Origin: Cyprinodon diabolis
Taxonomy: Eukaryota > Chordata > Actinopteri > Cyprinodontiformes > Cyprinodontidae
NCBI GenBank assembly: GCA_030533445.1
Contig: CM060064.1
Coordinates: 20,853,626 to 20,917,625, forward strand
Direction: 5' to 3'
DNA length: 64,000 bases
Shown here: positions 26,256 through 37,735 of the stretch, one piece after another
How positions within the stretch are numbered: position 1 is the first letter of the stretch
Layout: every line of letters starts with the position of its first letter
Made by a program: the position numbers and the translations under genes
Notes under the pieces: model-generated
The model's input: the letters and a program-made list of their open reading frames with translations, nothing else
What the model was told of the DNA's origin: nothing
Databases searched by the model: none

Positions 26256-26350
26256 CTTAAAGAAATTAATCCCAATAAAATAAACCAAAGTTTCTGCTGG
26301 TAATGGGATAAAATGTGAAAAAGTTTAAGTACTGTGAATACTTTTCATGA
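26256..26350 (-). repeat. Tc1-type terminal-repeat relic (right end)
   Basis: ATCCCAATAAAATAAACCAA, then GATAAAATGTGAAAAAGTTT and TGAATACTTTTCATG, are the opposite orientation of the same terminus type. Confidence 0.5.
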
Positions 26351-26727
26351 TGATGTACAAGGCTTCTTTCAATCTGCAGTCAGTAGTGAGAGTGAGATAA
26401 AACAGCAAACAACCACAGACTGACATGTGTGACTGAATTATACACTGATTAGTCGCAACAGAGGTTTTTCTCATATTGTTACTGAGAGAATTTCTATTAA
26501 AATGTAGTTTGTTTAAAAACTGGCTCTTGACGTATGAATGATTACAAATGTAGTTTCAGATTTTAAAGTTAGTTGTAACTCTTAAAGAGAATCCAAGTTA
26601 ATGTTCAGCTAACTTTCAATAAAACAGCAAGCTTCTAGCAATGCCTTAATGTAAGATTTAACATCTTGATTTTTTTTTTTTTTAGCACTAACTGAGTTTA
26701 GCATATACATGTTATACAAACAGATTT

Positions 26728-27003
26728 GGGCTGCAACTGATGATTATTTTACAAATCGATTGATCTGACGATTATTTTTTTTGAATAATTAATTAATAAT
26801 CAAATAGCCAAAGATTCCATTAGTAGATTTTTTACAAAATTATATATATTTTTTAATAATTTTGATATAATTACTGCTCTAGGTGGGTCGCTCTGTCAGC
26901 TAAACACATGTTCTAGAGTCTCTATACAGTTAATGATTAATAGATTACTTAGTTATTTCAATAATTGGCTAATCACGATTAATCTGATTAATTGTTTCAG
27001 CCC
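26728..27003. mobile_element. AT-rich MITE with GGGCTG termini
   Basis: Left GGGCTGCAACTGATGATTAT and right (reverse complement) GGGCTGAAACAATTAATC form imperfect inverted termini. The interior is very AT-rich, with GATTAAT/ATTAATC repeats. This is a common vertebrate MITE type; I did not resolve a target duplication. Confidence 0.7.
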
Positions 27004-27656
27004 TAAAACCTAATATCCTAATATAGTTAGCAAAATTAGACTCCAAAGAGTTTTTCTCTGAGTTAAATATTTTGTTTTTGGACAGGTTTGTATGTTTTTG
27101 AAATAGATCCAATGCCTTTTTCTCTCCAGCGTTTTACACTGCGACATAACCTACAAAGCAAAAAATAAGAACAAGCTAAACAAAACTGTAATAATATGGA
27201 AACAATATTTGATTTCTACAAAAATAATCTAACTTCCTTTTTTTCAACCAAATAACAATAACAGTTTATATAATTTTAAAACCAGCGTGCATGACCTTGA
27301 TCTATATATAATTATGTTTCAATATTTTCGAACCTAGCGCTATCAAAGTAAAGCTTACTTTACTTGCATGTCATCCATACAAGACCTACATGTACAGTAA
27401 CTTTACTTTCTTGTTGAAATGATATTGACAGTAACACTAAGTGTTGAAAACAGTGGAATATCATCAAAAAGTCTGTGTAAGTCACTCAGTCTAAAAAGTG
27501 AGACTTGTATACATAAGTGCAACTTCATTAATAATTTATTACAATCATGGCCTACAGTTAGGCAAAACCTCAAAATGTTTTTCTCAGAAAGTGGGAATTT
27601 CAATTTAGATTTATATCGTATTAATGTTATGCTAGTATTGTTGTTATGGCTTAGAC

Positions 27657-28077
27657 CAGGGTTCTTCAACATTTTTTGGTGAAGGACCCCCAAACTGATG
27701 GCAAGATGGAGCGGGGACCCCCTAAATATATAGTGTTTGAAATTGTGTTTTACCAAACTGGTCCTATACATATAGTCACTCTATTACAGATGGAGTCATG
27801 TAATGAAAGTAATTTCGCCCTGAGATTATTAAAGCATTTCTGATTCTGATTCCTAGTTGATGGGACAGGTGTTGAATGAAACGGTGCCCAGCTTGAAAGA
27901 GCTCCTGTGTGTCGCTGAATGTGTGCATTGATGACTGAAAGAAATCTTCTGTCGCATTTAACTGTTTACTACAGTCTGTTGAATTCATGTTAATGTGGAT
28001 TTACAGACATTTCAATTAGTGGAAAAAAATGTCTAATCGATGAAGTACCTCCGTGGATCCCCTGATGAAGACCTCTG
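27657..28077. mobile_element. Non-autonomous hAT-like element with perfect 8-bp TSD
   Basis: The left end CAGGGTTCTTCAAC and the right end (reverse complement CAGAGGTCTTCATC) are inverted termini of hAT type (CAGRGGTCTTCA). The 8-bp duplication GCTTAGAC is perfect at 27649-27656 and 28078-28085. 421 bp, with no transposase. Confidence 0.88.
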
Positions 28078-28085
28078 GCTTAGAC

Positions 28086-29480
28086 AATCAGTGAAAAAAG
28101 TGCTGTCTTAATGCGAATCCAGTCAGTGAGTGACTCTTTCCATAAGGAGTTAAAGTCACCAAAAGCCTTTGCTAAAAAGGTCGGATGTACAAAGGGTTTG
28201 TTATAAAGTCTATCAACGGAAAGTTGAGTGAAGGGAAAAAGTGCATGCAGCAGCCATGACCACAGACTGTGGAATGTGGCGAAGCACATCATATTAAAAA
28301 GGTTGGAAGAGATTCACAATGCTTGGTCTGTGGTTAGAATCAACAGCTATCAAACATAGACCACATCAGAACTAGAGAACATATCAAAAGAGTTTCATTT
28401 GATTTGTAATCAAGATCTCAGAGTCTGAGGAAGAGTGGAGAGACACCCAATCTACATTGCTTGAGCTTGACTGAACAGTTTCCACAATTATGACCTACTC
28501 TTGACCTAATAGATAACCTGAGGAGCATTGTCATGAGTAAGATGAGAGAAACCAGACCCAACAATGCAGAAAGCTTAGGGCTGCTATGACAGCAAACTGG
28601 GCTTTCTTAAAAAATTCAGCAGAGCAGATTACCTCCAGGCTCCTAAAAGGCTGTAACATGCTGTAATAAATGAAAAAAAAGCAACAAAAAAGACTAAAAC
28701 TAATACAGAACCAATAAACTATATTTTTCAGTGACATTTTGGGATTTGAAATTCTGTTTTTATTGGTTGTGTGAAAACTAATTTGTGTTTTTTATTATCT
28801 ATAAGCATAAATAATAAAAATTAGCCAAAAAAAAAGAAAGAAAAGAATAACACCTAACTGTATATAATACATCTCTGTAAGTTGTACTTTTTGATTTTCT
28901 AAAATAAAATGTTCAAAACTTGTTTAAAAATCTTTACATGTCAGGGTATTTTCTACATGTATGCAGAAATCTTAAAAAATTTTGCCCGGAGGTTCATTTG
29001 CATGCTCAACAAGTCAGACTAAAGAAACACAGTCATTACCTTTTTACATGGAAACCCTTAAGAGAAACCAAAACATGGGATTAACTCAGTCCATCCATAA
29101 TGGCAGATCATCAGTAAAGCATGATGTCATCCTCCTCAAACCCACAAATTGAAGGTGCAGCCCATTTTAAACAACCTCATAGGCAAAATGATCTGGATCT
29201 TCTCCTTTATTTTAAAAATACAAGATCATCTTTCATCAGCTGCTTCCTAGTGAAGCCCAAAGCCAGAGAGGCATGCTGTCAGCTGGGTGTGCAGACCCCC
29301 TAACCACCACCCCAGATGATCGGTGCCCCAAACCCAGCTGACCCTTCTGCTGCTCAGCTCCTCTATAAGCAACACATCTAATAACCAATCACACCAACAA
29401 CACATCAGTACATGCAACTCAACTTTAACACTCAACCAGAGAGGGAAAGTAAAGGGAGGGATCCACTCCCAACTTCTCAC
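28086..29480. other. No feature seen
   Basis: AT-rich sequence leading into the CpG-rich block. Chance frames only. Confidence 0.45.
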
Positions 29481-29960
29481 CTCCAGGAGTCACCGCAGCA
29501 CAACCGAAACCAACTCCCGCAAAGGGCAGGAACATCTGGGTTAATGTTTACCAGCTCGATACACTGTGTGCGCTGCAGTCATCTATCCCGAAGCGAAAGG
29601 GCCTGAAGTCCGCATTTCCTGGGTTGAGATGCGCCGGACGCGGCAGCTCCGTGTTAAGGACGCAGAGTTGCGCTGCGAGGTGAGGCGCCTCCTGCTCCTC
29701 CTGTTCCTCCTGCTGCTGTGTCAGACCGGACGGCGAAGCCACGTTCAGCTGATCGCCACAACAAAACAACATCTCGCCCTACGCAGCACACGCTCCCCGC
29801 ACCACCCCGCACAGCGGCTCCCTGCGCGCGCCGCCCTCAGCCGGCCTCCTCCAGTCAGCTGGCGCGCCTCATCAATAAGCAGAAGCTGGCGGAGGAGGCC
29901 ATTGGCTGGCAGCTGCGCTTCCTCCTTCACACTATTCTAATTAGCAGGCCGAGCGCAGCG
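29481..29960 (-). promoter_or_regulatory. CpG-rich island, candidate promoter / first exon
   Basis: Dense CpG and high GC from about 29560 to 29960, unlike the AT-rich surroundings. On the minus strand a CCAAT (plus ATTGG at 29900) is followed downstream by an ATG-led frame of 74 codons (29772-29548). A good donor (CTGGAG/GTGAGA) lies at 29480/29481. On the plus strand, GCGAG/GTGAGG near 29681 is another donor-like site. No protein family is recognised. It could be the start of a gene lying mostly in introns, or of a non-coding RNA. Confidence 0.4.
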
Positions 29961-30416
29961 CAATCACAAGCTCCAGGAGATACATTGGCTTTGATGGGCT
30001 GTTTTATTTATTGAAATATGTCTTTACAGTGCGCATGTACTTTGCTTATAAACACAGCAAAGGAAAATAGGAAAACAATCCAATTATTAGGCTTGAAATC
30101 AATTCAGTTGTAGTTTCCAAAGCAGAGGAACCAATAATCATCCGATTTTAAGAGATGCTCAATATGGTATAACAATTAGAAATGCCACAGCATTAACATC
30201 AAAGTAATGTTGCCATATCTTAGGTATCATCAGCTATCATCAACACATCTTTTGTCCGAAAAATTTCTATTTTGCACTATGTAATACCGCCAATATTATT
30301 TGAAAAGTAATGTGTTTTTATATGATTAAAGTTTACTTCCCTTCCCTCCCAGTGGCGGAGTTAGATGGGGGGCCAGGGGGGGCAATGGTCACACTTACCC
30401 AATCATTGGCCACCCC

Positions 30417-32377
30417 CATAGGCGGATCTACTGGGGTGGCATAGGGTGGCAAATGCCACCCTAAATGACAGCCTTGCCACCCCTGCTGCCACCCTAGTTG
30501 GCGGTAGTGGTGGCGAGGCTTATAAATTATGGATCATTTGAGAATTACGACCGCTAATTTCTGATGTCGGACTGCAGTGAATGCAGCACGAGATGATGCA
30601 GGGGGAAAGATACTGATTATTTTGAAAACCGAATGAGGCAAAGCGAGGGAGCCTGGGGTCATGGGGAGAGGAGACACGGGATGAAACAGGTAAAAATGGA
30701 TTAACTATCTATCGAGAAATGAAATCATAATGAAAGCACAATGTTGCTAGCATAGCTGCAATGCTAATTTTGAGAAGATAAAAATCAGGTTGCAGAACGT
30801 TATTTCTCTAACTAGGATGTTAGTTAGGCCTGACGTCTCAGGCTCATAAAGACATATTTGCAGTCAACTATGACAGAAAAGAGACTATCTAGTTTGGTTG
30901 AACTCAAATCAAAACGCACAAAGGCATTGGATCTAAATACATTTTTAAAGCGTTTTGCAGAGCAACATTGAACTCACTGCATTCAGCTGTTATAGTCATG
31001 TTAACTTTATGTTATGCTCTCTGGTGAGCCTTTACCGAGCTGTTACATTTTGTTTTGGCACCTGAGAAAATCTGATATTTCCTTTAATAAAACCAAAAGT
31101 GTTAAAAGTTAAAAATGTGATACTGGTGTGAATCCTGCTTAATATGAAGCAGTGTTGTTGTTTCTTTTTTGTATATATAGTATGAAACTATCCAGAAAAG
31201 ACCTGTATGAACCTACTCACAAGCAAAATGTATTTTTATGTTGCTTCTTTTCAGATTTGTGGAGCTTTTGATGTAACATACAGAACCCGCCTTTTTGTTG
31301 ATTTGTTGATACAGTAGTATGGAGGACCAACTCTGCCATATTTAAAAATAAATACAGAAATAAATAAATGCGCAATAAATAAATAAGCATACAATTAATT
31401 GCCACCAAAAATACAAACAACAAATAAATGTAAGTAGAAATTAAATTATACAGCTAGTCATAAGGTATATAACTCTTTTAATTGGCTTCTTTATTTCTTT
31501 CCCTTTAATATTTACCTTATTTATTTTTTGTCATTGTTATCTTCAACTTCATTTTTTAATTACTTATATTTTTAAGTATTTATTTATGTGCATGTACCCT
31601 AGTTATTTCTTCGCCTCTATTTCTTTCTGCCTGCCCTTTTTACATTTCTGCCTGCCATTATAATATAATTTCTAATTACATTTATTTGTTGATTGTATTT
31701 TTGGTGGCAATTAATCGTATGCTTATTTATTTATTTATTGAGCATTTATTTATTTATTTCTGTATTTATTTTTAAATATGGCAGAGTTGGTCCTCCATAT
31801 ACAGCTCTATCTACAACATATTTACATGCATGAAATGTCCCTTTCATGTTGCCTTAACTGCTGTATGTCAAGTTCCTGAGGAACAAATGGGGTAAATTTG
31901 TGTTCAGAGTAAACATTACATAGATGTCCAGTACCTTGTTCGGGTGCCTTGACCCATTTATTTCTACTGTGTAGCAATGCTCACTTTAGTACAGCTCAGT
32001 CCATAGATCTCTGATGGGTAAGTTTTTCTTTCTATAGTTTCTTCTTGTGCAAATGCTGCAAAGCTGCCTCTCTGACAGTCAATCTCACACATCTGCGACT
32101 CAGCACCTGTGTCTTACCTTAATACCTTTCCTGTTCTAATGCCCCTCTAGAAGTAGTGTTATCATTCTTCTATCTCCTATTAAGTGAGATCACATTGTAT
32201 GATGTATTATTAATATGAACTGTTTCACATGAAACACTAGTACTGTACATACTATTCTCACCAAACTGTGATAACTGTGATTAAATTCAGTGTAAACAAA
32301 TGCCATATGTTGCCACCCCCCAAACATTCCTGCCCCCCTCTTGCCACCCCATAAATATTTTTCTAGATCCGCCCCTT
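30417..32377. mobile_element. Inner hAT-like element, about 1.96 kb
   Basis: The left end is CATAGGCGGATCTA and the right end reads AAGGGGCGGATCTA in reverse complement. The 8-bp duplication GCCACCCC is perfect at 30409-30416 and 32378-32385. Subterminal GGGTGGCA/TGCCACCC repeats lie at both ends. No transposase ORF is recognised. It sits in the outer element and itself carries the palindrome at 31318-31799. Confidence 0.78.
31318..31799. mobile_element. Long palindromic (foldback) MITE
   Basis: The arms start TATGGAGGACCAACTCTGCC on the left and end with the exact complement on the right. Pairing continues through AT-rich sequence (ATTTATT runs, GGTGGCAATTAAT) for over 120 bp per arm. TA lies at each edge. 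Inserted in the inner hAT element. It would form a hairpin if single-stranded. Confidence 0.85.
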
Positions 32378-33271
32378 GCCACCCCTAACATTTTTCCCCT
32401 CTAATACAGATGGTGGCAGCAGTAATACTCTCAAGTGGAATATTCAAAACATTAATTTTTTTTTTTTTTTTGGTTAATTATACACATCAATACACTAACA
32501 TCAGAGATAAGTACAGAATTAATTCTCTTTTCAGAACTAGATTTTGTGTTGTATGGGGTAATTAGAAAATAATGTGTCTCTGCAAGTCATCTATGAGTCT
32601 TCAGTGAAATAATAGATAAATAACAATTTTAATTAAAACGTATCAAATAATCAATTTCTGTAGATATTAGTGCTTGTAAATATCAATTTTATGCAGAATG
32701 TTTATTGATACAAGTGGGTAAGTAATGACAATGGAAAAGATTTACGCCCCTGATCTCAACACTGAAAGAGTTTTGTCGACTATACCTTTTATATAGAAAT
32801 TACGGATGTTTAAATATATGTGTCTATTTGTTAGCAAAGGCTGTAGGAAAATATAGTTTGTCTTTATTTAGAACATATGGATGTTTTGCTCGTTAATTTT
32901 CCTGTTGGAACAGTGTAGATTGATCCTGAAGTTCTGGCGCCTATCCACTTTCGGCCCCCCTTAAGTGTACATTGGTTCAGAATCAGAAATACTTTAATAA
33001 TCCCAGAGGGAAATTACTTTTGTTACAGTTACAGTTTTATATAATATATATACACACATCCAACTATACAATATAATAAAGATAAAAAAAATAAAATAAG
33101 AATAAAAAGAGATAAATTATATACACATATAGCTCTTTTTTATACATATATGTACGTATATCTATGCATATGTAAAAATTAAATCCAAATAAAGTGAAAA
33201 TCCAATTAAGTGATAAAATTATTGCCTGGCCAACCTTATAGAAATGTTCTGGCTACGCCTCTGTTTCTTCC

Positions 33272-35764
33272 CACTCATGTCTCATTTTGCTTTTCCTACT
33301 TGCAACTCAGATCATTGTATGGTAGGGTTTCTTTGCTGGTATGTGAATTAAGAGGTGCAAGTATAAAAAAAATATGTTAAAATTTTGCATCACTGGTTTT
33401 TAGCTGTATTTTTTTTTATTATTATTATCTCTGTTCTTTGTTTGGATTAGCTGGTTCTTTATGACAGCTTAGATAAAATTATGCTTCCTCTAAACCACCT
33501 ATAACATGTTGAGACTTCGTTTTCAACACTATTAATCACAGTGATTACTGGTTAAACCAGTCACATACATCTTCGTTTATGAGGTGGGAAATGAAGCCAT
33601 CTACAGCAGGAGGGTTTGACTGAGCTTTGGCAGTCCCAAAAACAAAATTATTTTCTGCCTTTTTCTTATAACTTACTGAAGCTGATGTGAGTCCATATCA
33701 GCACATTTATAATATATAGATAATATATAAATATCATCTAGCTCGAGGCAGCTTGGGCTTGTTAAGGTTTAATTCTAGGTCTTATTGTCTATAAAAGCTA
33801 ACTGGACTAAATAGGAGTCATAACCACAATATATGACGATATAGAATTATAAACTAAAAGCTTCTCAGATTAATAAATGAAACACAATTTGAGAAGCTTT
33901 GAGCATTGTTATGAGCAGTTATCTTAATGACTCTGCAGTGTCCAAACCTTCTAGCAGTTGGGTCATCGCCATGTTGAAAGTAGTAGTGAGCAATTTCAAT
34001 TTGATTTTATTTCCTATTAAAGATGCAAAATATAATGTTATTATATTTAGTAAACATGTATTTTAATAAAATAAACAAGGTATTCAGACGTTTGTATAAA
34101 ATTGATCCGTAACTGAGTGTACAAAAAAAAAATATTAAAAGGAAAAAACAAAACAAAAACAGTTTCTTTTAAAAGGAAAAAAGTATGTTAGGCTAAATCT
34201 AAATGGGGGTTACAAAATCTGATCTCAAGTTAAATTCACAAGATATTCCTAATCCCTCTGAAATTAGATTTTTTTTTTAAACAACTAATAGATACGGTAT
34301 ATATGTTTATATATGTTTATAACCTTTCACATTTTAGGGAAGATTTCAATTTTACAGTAAAAAAGATCTCACCTAAAAACAACTTTTAGAAGTATCTCCT
34401 TTTCTATCAAACGGACATTTTGGTATCCTTCTTGAATTGCAATCAGGGGCCACAAAAATTCCTCCATGGACCACAAATGGCTCCAGAGTCCCTACTAAGA
34501 TATAAAATAAAATAAAACATGAAACACGGTGCTTTGACATAATGTGTAAATTATCAAATTAAAAAGGGATTAAATGTGGTTATGAAAGTAATAATTATGA
34601 GCAAGTTAATAGTTTGTGCTTTAGTTCATTGTATTCCTCCAAAGTGATGCTTTTACTTGGGGGGATTTTGCACACATCTTTTTACTCTCTCTAAATCTCC
34701 TCCTGACTGAATCCTTTGTCCTTCTAATACCTGAGGGACAAAGAGAGGAGCAGAGGGTCAGGTGTAGCAAAGGTCAGTGGTAGATGCAGCCCTGACTGGT
34801 GCAGGCATTGGTACCGAGCAGATCAAACGGATCCCAAAGGCCCAGCAGGCTGCAGCAATAAGAGCCCCAAACATTAATGAAAAATAAACAACTTCAACTC
34901 CTGTGTGATATGAGCTGAAAAACCTGAGGTGGAATAAATCACATGCACTAGGATGTTTACGCTCAGTGAAACTTTGTGCCTCATATTTTGAGGGCTGCCT
35001 CTGTATCTGAATCTAGCACTCTTGAACTCTTTTTTCCTCAGTGCAGAGAGCGGCGCTGCAGCAGAGAGGAAAAGGAAGAAGAGGAAAGGAATGGAGGAGA
35101 GAGACAATGGTGTGGGGGAAAAAAACAGAGAGGACTGAGGAGCAAATAAATTCAGCAGGAGCAAGCAACAAACAGAGGAGGAGACAGAGAAGAGTGTAGA
35201 GCCACGCTAGGGTGTGAGCGCTCTGTGCTGCTACAATATGACTCTGACAGGCTTATGTAACCAGGCAGGCCTGGCATTTGGCTCACAGCAGACGCCGTCT
35301 GCGCTGACTGTTATATAACTGCATTAGCTGCTACTCTGAGCTGAGCAAAAGCATGCGCATTGGAGAGCCCTACTAACACACACACAAATACACACAAACA
35401 AACTTTCCCACCCAGAGAGAGACTGCTCTGTAACCAATCTGCAGAGCCACTACAAGGTTTTCACTAGATTATAACAATGCAGTTCTTTGGAAAGTATCCC
35501 ACAGTGGTATGTTGCTGAAAAACGGAAACTATCTAACAGTATGAATTCTACCCCTTTTTAATCTGATGCATCTAAATAAAATCCAGTGAATTCAGTTGCC
35601 TTACAAACTGGATTAATTAGTGTACATATAGTCCCCCTCTCTAAATGAATAACCTCAGTAAAACTCTATCTGCTCTATAAAGGTGTCAGACGTCTGCACT
35701 TATCCAGAGACATGAAGAAATGACTGAATGCTATACAACATAATTCAGATAAAACAGGCAAAAG
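33272..35764. other. No gene seen; possible TATA promoter
   Basis: Mostly AT-rich. From about 35200, GC-richer sequence leads to TTATATAACTGC near 35310, which could be a TATA box for plus-strand transcription, with no recognisable exon after it. Confidence 0.3.
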
Positions 35765-36045
35765 GATCACAGTAACCCTGGAGGAGCTGTAGATATCCAC
35801 AGCTCAGGTGGGAAATTCTGTCAGCAAGACTAGGGGTTGTACATAAATCTGACAGGATGGGTGTAGCTAAGTACATGGCTATCCTAACAGAAAAGCTGTT
35901 AACAGGATGGCAAAGACATCAGATTGGAGAGTATGTTCACCTTCCAGCAGGACAACCCTAAATCCATTCCCTTCCCTTCGTTTCATCACATAAAAAAGAG
36001 CAATCAAGAGGTGTGAATACTTTTACAAGGCTTTCTGCATATATC
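35765..36045 (+). pseudogene. Deleted Tc1 transposon relic
   Basis: Pieces of a Tc1 transposase gene in order: CTGGAGGAGCTGTAGATATC with CCACAGCTCAGGTGGG, then TTCACCTTCCAGCAGGACAA (the FTFQQDN catalytic block), then the terminus GTGTGAATACTTTTACAAGG. Most of the gene between them is missing and the frame is lost. This family differs from the three full elements in the window. Confidence 0.65.
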
Positions 36046-36104
36046 CAGTAAATACGTTTGTTGACTGAACTACTGTGGATAAATGGCACAGTCAGCCTGT
36101 CACC

Positions 36105-36310
36105 CATCAGCATCTCTACATCCTATCATCCAGCAACAGGTTTCCCATCATGAAAAGCCTAATTGGGGCTTAATGTTGGGGAAATGTTTCTAGTGCACAT
36201 GCAATATGCCAGCAGGGCCCAAACCCAATTAACTCCCCTGCATGCAGAATATAATTTAATGGGGCCTGGATTCTACGCTTAAAACCTAATTACACCTCAG
36301 ACAGGCATCT
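36105..36310. promoter_or_regulatory. Low-CpG block of conserved-element character
   Basis: A mixed-complexity stretch with many homeodomain-type cores (AATTGG, CAATTAAC, TTTAATGG, CTAATTAC) and palindromic CCTGCATGCAGA. No repeat and no ORF. Of the type often conserved among fishes, but this is a guess without alignment. Confidence 0.25.
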
Positions 36311-36449
36311 CAGGTCGCTGTGGCCGAGAGGTGGTCAGGGAGGCATGCCTTTCCTAAAAGAAAGTGCATCTAAGGAGGCACCACAGCAGCAATTTGCCTT
36401 TTTTATTCTCAGCCAGATATCTCAATGATCTATGTGGATTTTTTTTTTC

Positions 36450-36762
36450 CGTCTGTGTGTGTGTGTACCTGTCTAGCCCTCAGAGTGAGGACCATTTTTC
36501 CAATTTCACCATCAAATTAAGAACCACTTATTGCAAAGTGAGGACATTTTACCTGAGCTCACATGCTATTTTGCTAATGGTTAGGTTTAGGGTGAAGGTG
36601 TCAATTGGGTTAGGGTGAGGTATGTATTGGTAATGGTTAGGTTTAGGGTTAGTTTTAGGTGTAGGGCATAGAAAGGGTTGAAAAAGAAGGAAAATCAACG
36701 GGATTCAACACGTGGTCCTCAATACATATAGCAGAACGAGTATGCGTGTGTGTGTGTGTTGC
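36450..36762. repeat. Second GT-flanked, telomere-like dispersed repeat
   Basis: A short GT run, then GTGAGGACC and AGTGAGGACATTTT, degenerate GGTTAGGTTTAGGGT units (36577-36665), then GGTCCTCA and another GT run (36747-36760). Same organisation as the repeat at 7915-8290, with GTCCTCAC boxes instead of GGGGACC. Confidence 0.65.
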
Positions 36763-37735
36763 TGGGGGGTTTTCTTGATAAATGTAACATGCAGGTAGCA
36801 CTGACATTTCTCAGCTAATGTGGAAAAATGAAAGCAGGGATTAAGGTCAGGCCAAACACAGCAAGTCATAACAATTGTCTTAGTCAATCTGCAATTAAAA
36901 ATCCCAGGGCAAAATCAGCTGCAGAGTCACACTAAGTGGCTCATAATGGACTCATGACAGCCTCTGATCTCTTTTTACAGCGACAAATTGCATCCAAGGA
37001 AAGCAGAGGAAATGAAGGTGGGATTTATGACCCTGGAGCCAATAGCCAGAGACAGAATACCTTGAATCTATCACTGGAGCAAAATAGTGTTTGAGTTTGC
37101 ATTTGTGCACCTGAAGGTAGCGGTGAGAAATCAAAAGAGATTGATGATGCTTGGCTAATTTGTTCTCAGATAGTGCTGGCTGGGTTGATGAGTGGCTACA
37201 TTTCAGATAGGAGCAACAGAAGTTTAGCACAGGGTTCCTCAGGTTCATAAAACTCAACCTGTTGCTTCTGACATTCTAACTAGAAGCTAAACGGTAAAAA
37301 CAATCAAGATAAAATCAGCTAAGATTTCTGAGAAGGGCTGCAAGTCTGCTCCCGCTGAGGAGTTTCGTGAAACCTTAACAGTTGTTTGTTTTCTACAGAC
37401 GCCTGATTGTGCAAGCCTTTATGTGTCTTGTGCATAAAGTGAAATCATGTATCTCCATGCTCTACTGTGCTGTGCTAAATCTAATCAGGATATTAAAGTT
37501 CTGACATAAGAATGTATAGTGGGTCATATTTTTTATGTTTTTGCCTCATGTGGGTATTTTGCAATTATCAGTTTATAATCTGCAGCTCTACAGTTTTAAT
37601 CAAATAATAAAAAGCAAATGTGGATGTTTCATATTCTTTCAAGGTTTCAAATGAAAGGAGAAATTCTTAACAGTAAGGAGTTTAAACATACTTTAAGAAG
37701 AAAAATGGGATAGACAGAAAGCAACAAAAAATATA
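36763..37735. other. No feature seen
   Basis: Single-copy-looking sequence with short frames. Nothing recognised. Confidence 0.45.

Larger units (their letters stand above)
30350..33263. mobile_element. Outer hAT-like element containing nested insertions
   Basis: The left end CAGTGGCGGAGTTAG and the right end (reverse complement CAGAGGCGTAGCCAG) are hAT-type termini. The flanking 8-mers TTCCCTCC (30342-30349) and TTTCTTCC (33264-33271) match at 6 of 8. Removing the inner insert leaves about 950 bp of original element. The right part also contains a dispersed-repeat string (CAGAATCAGAAATACTTTAA) near 32981-33000. Confidence 0.65.

Noticed and set aside
29566..30014. Open frames with a Leu-rich, signal-peptide-like stretch
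   Set aside because: CpG-rich, low-stop composition explains the frames; no family match and an unclear start. Kept only as a promoter-like block.
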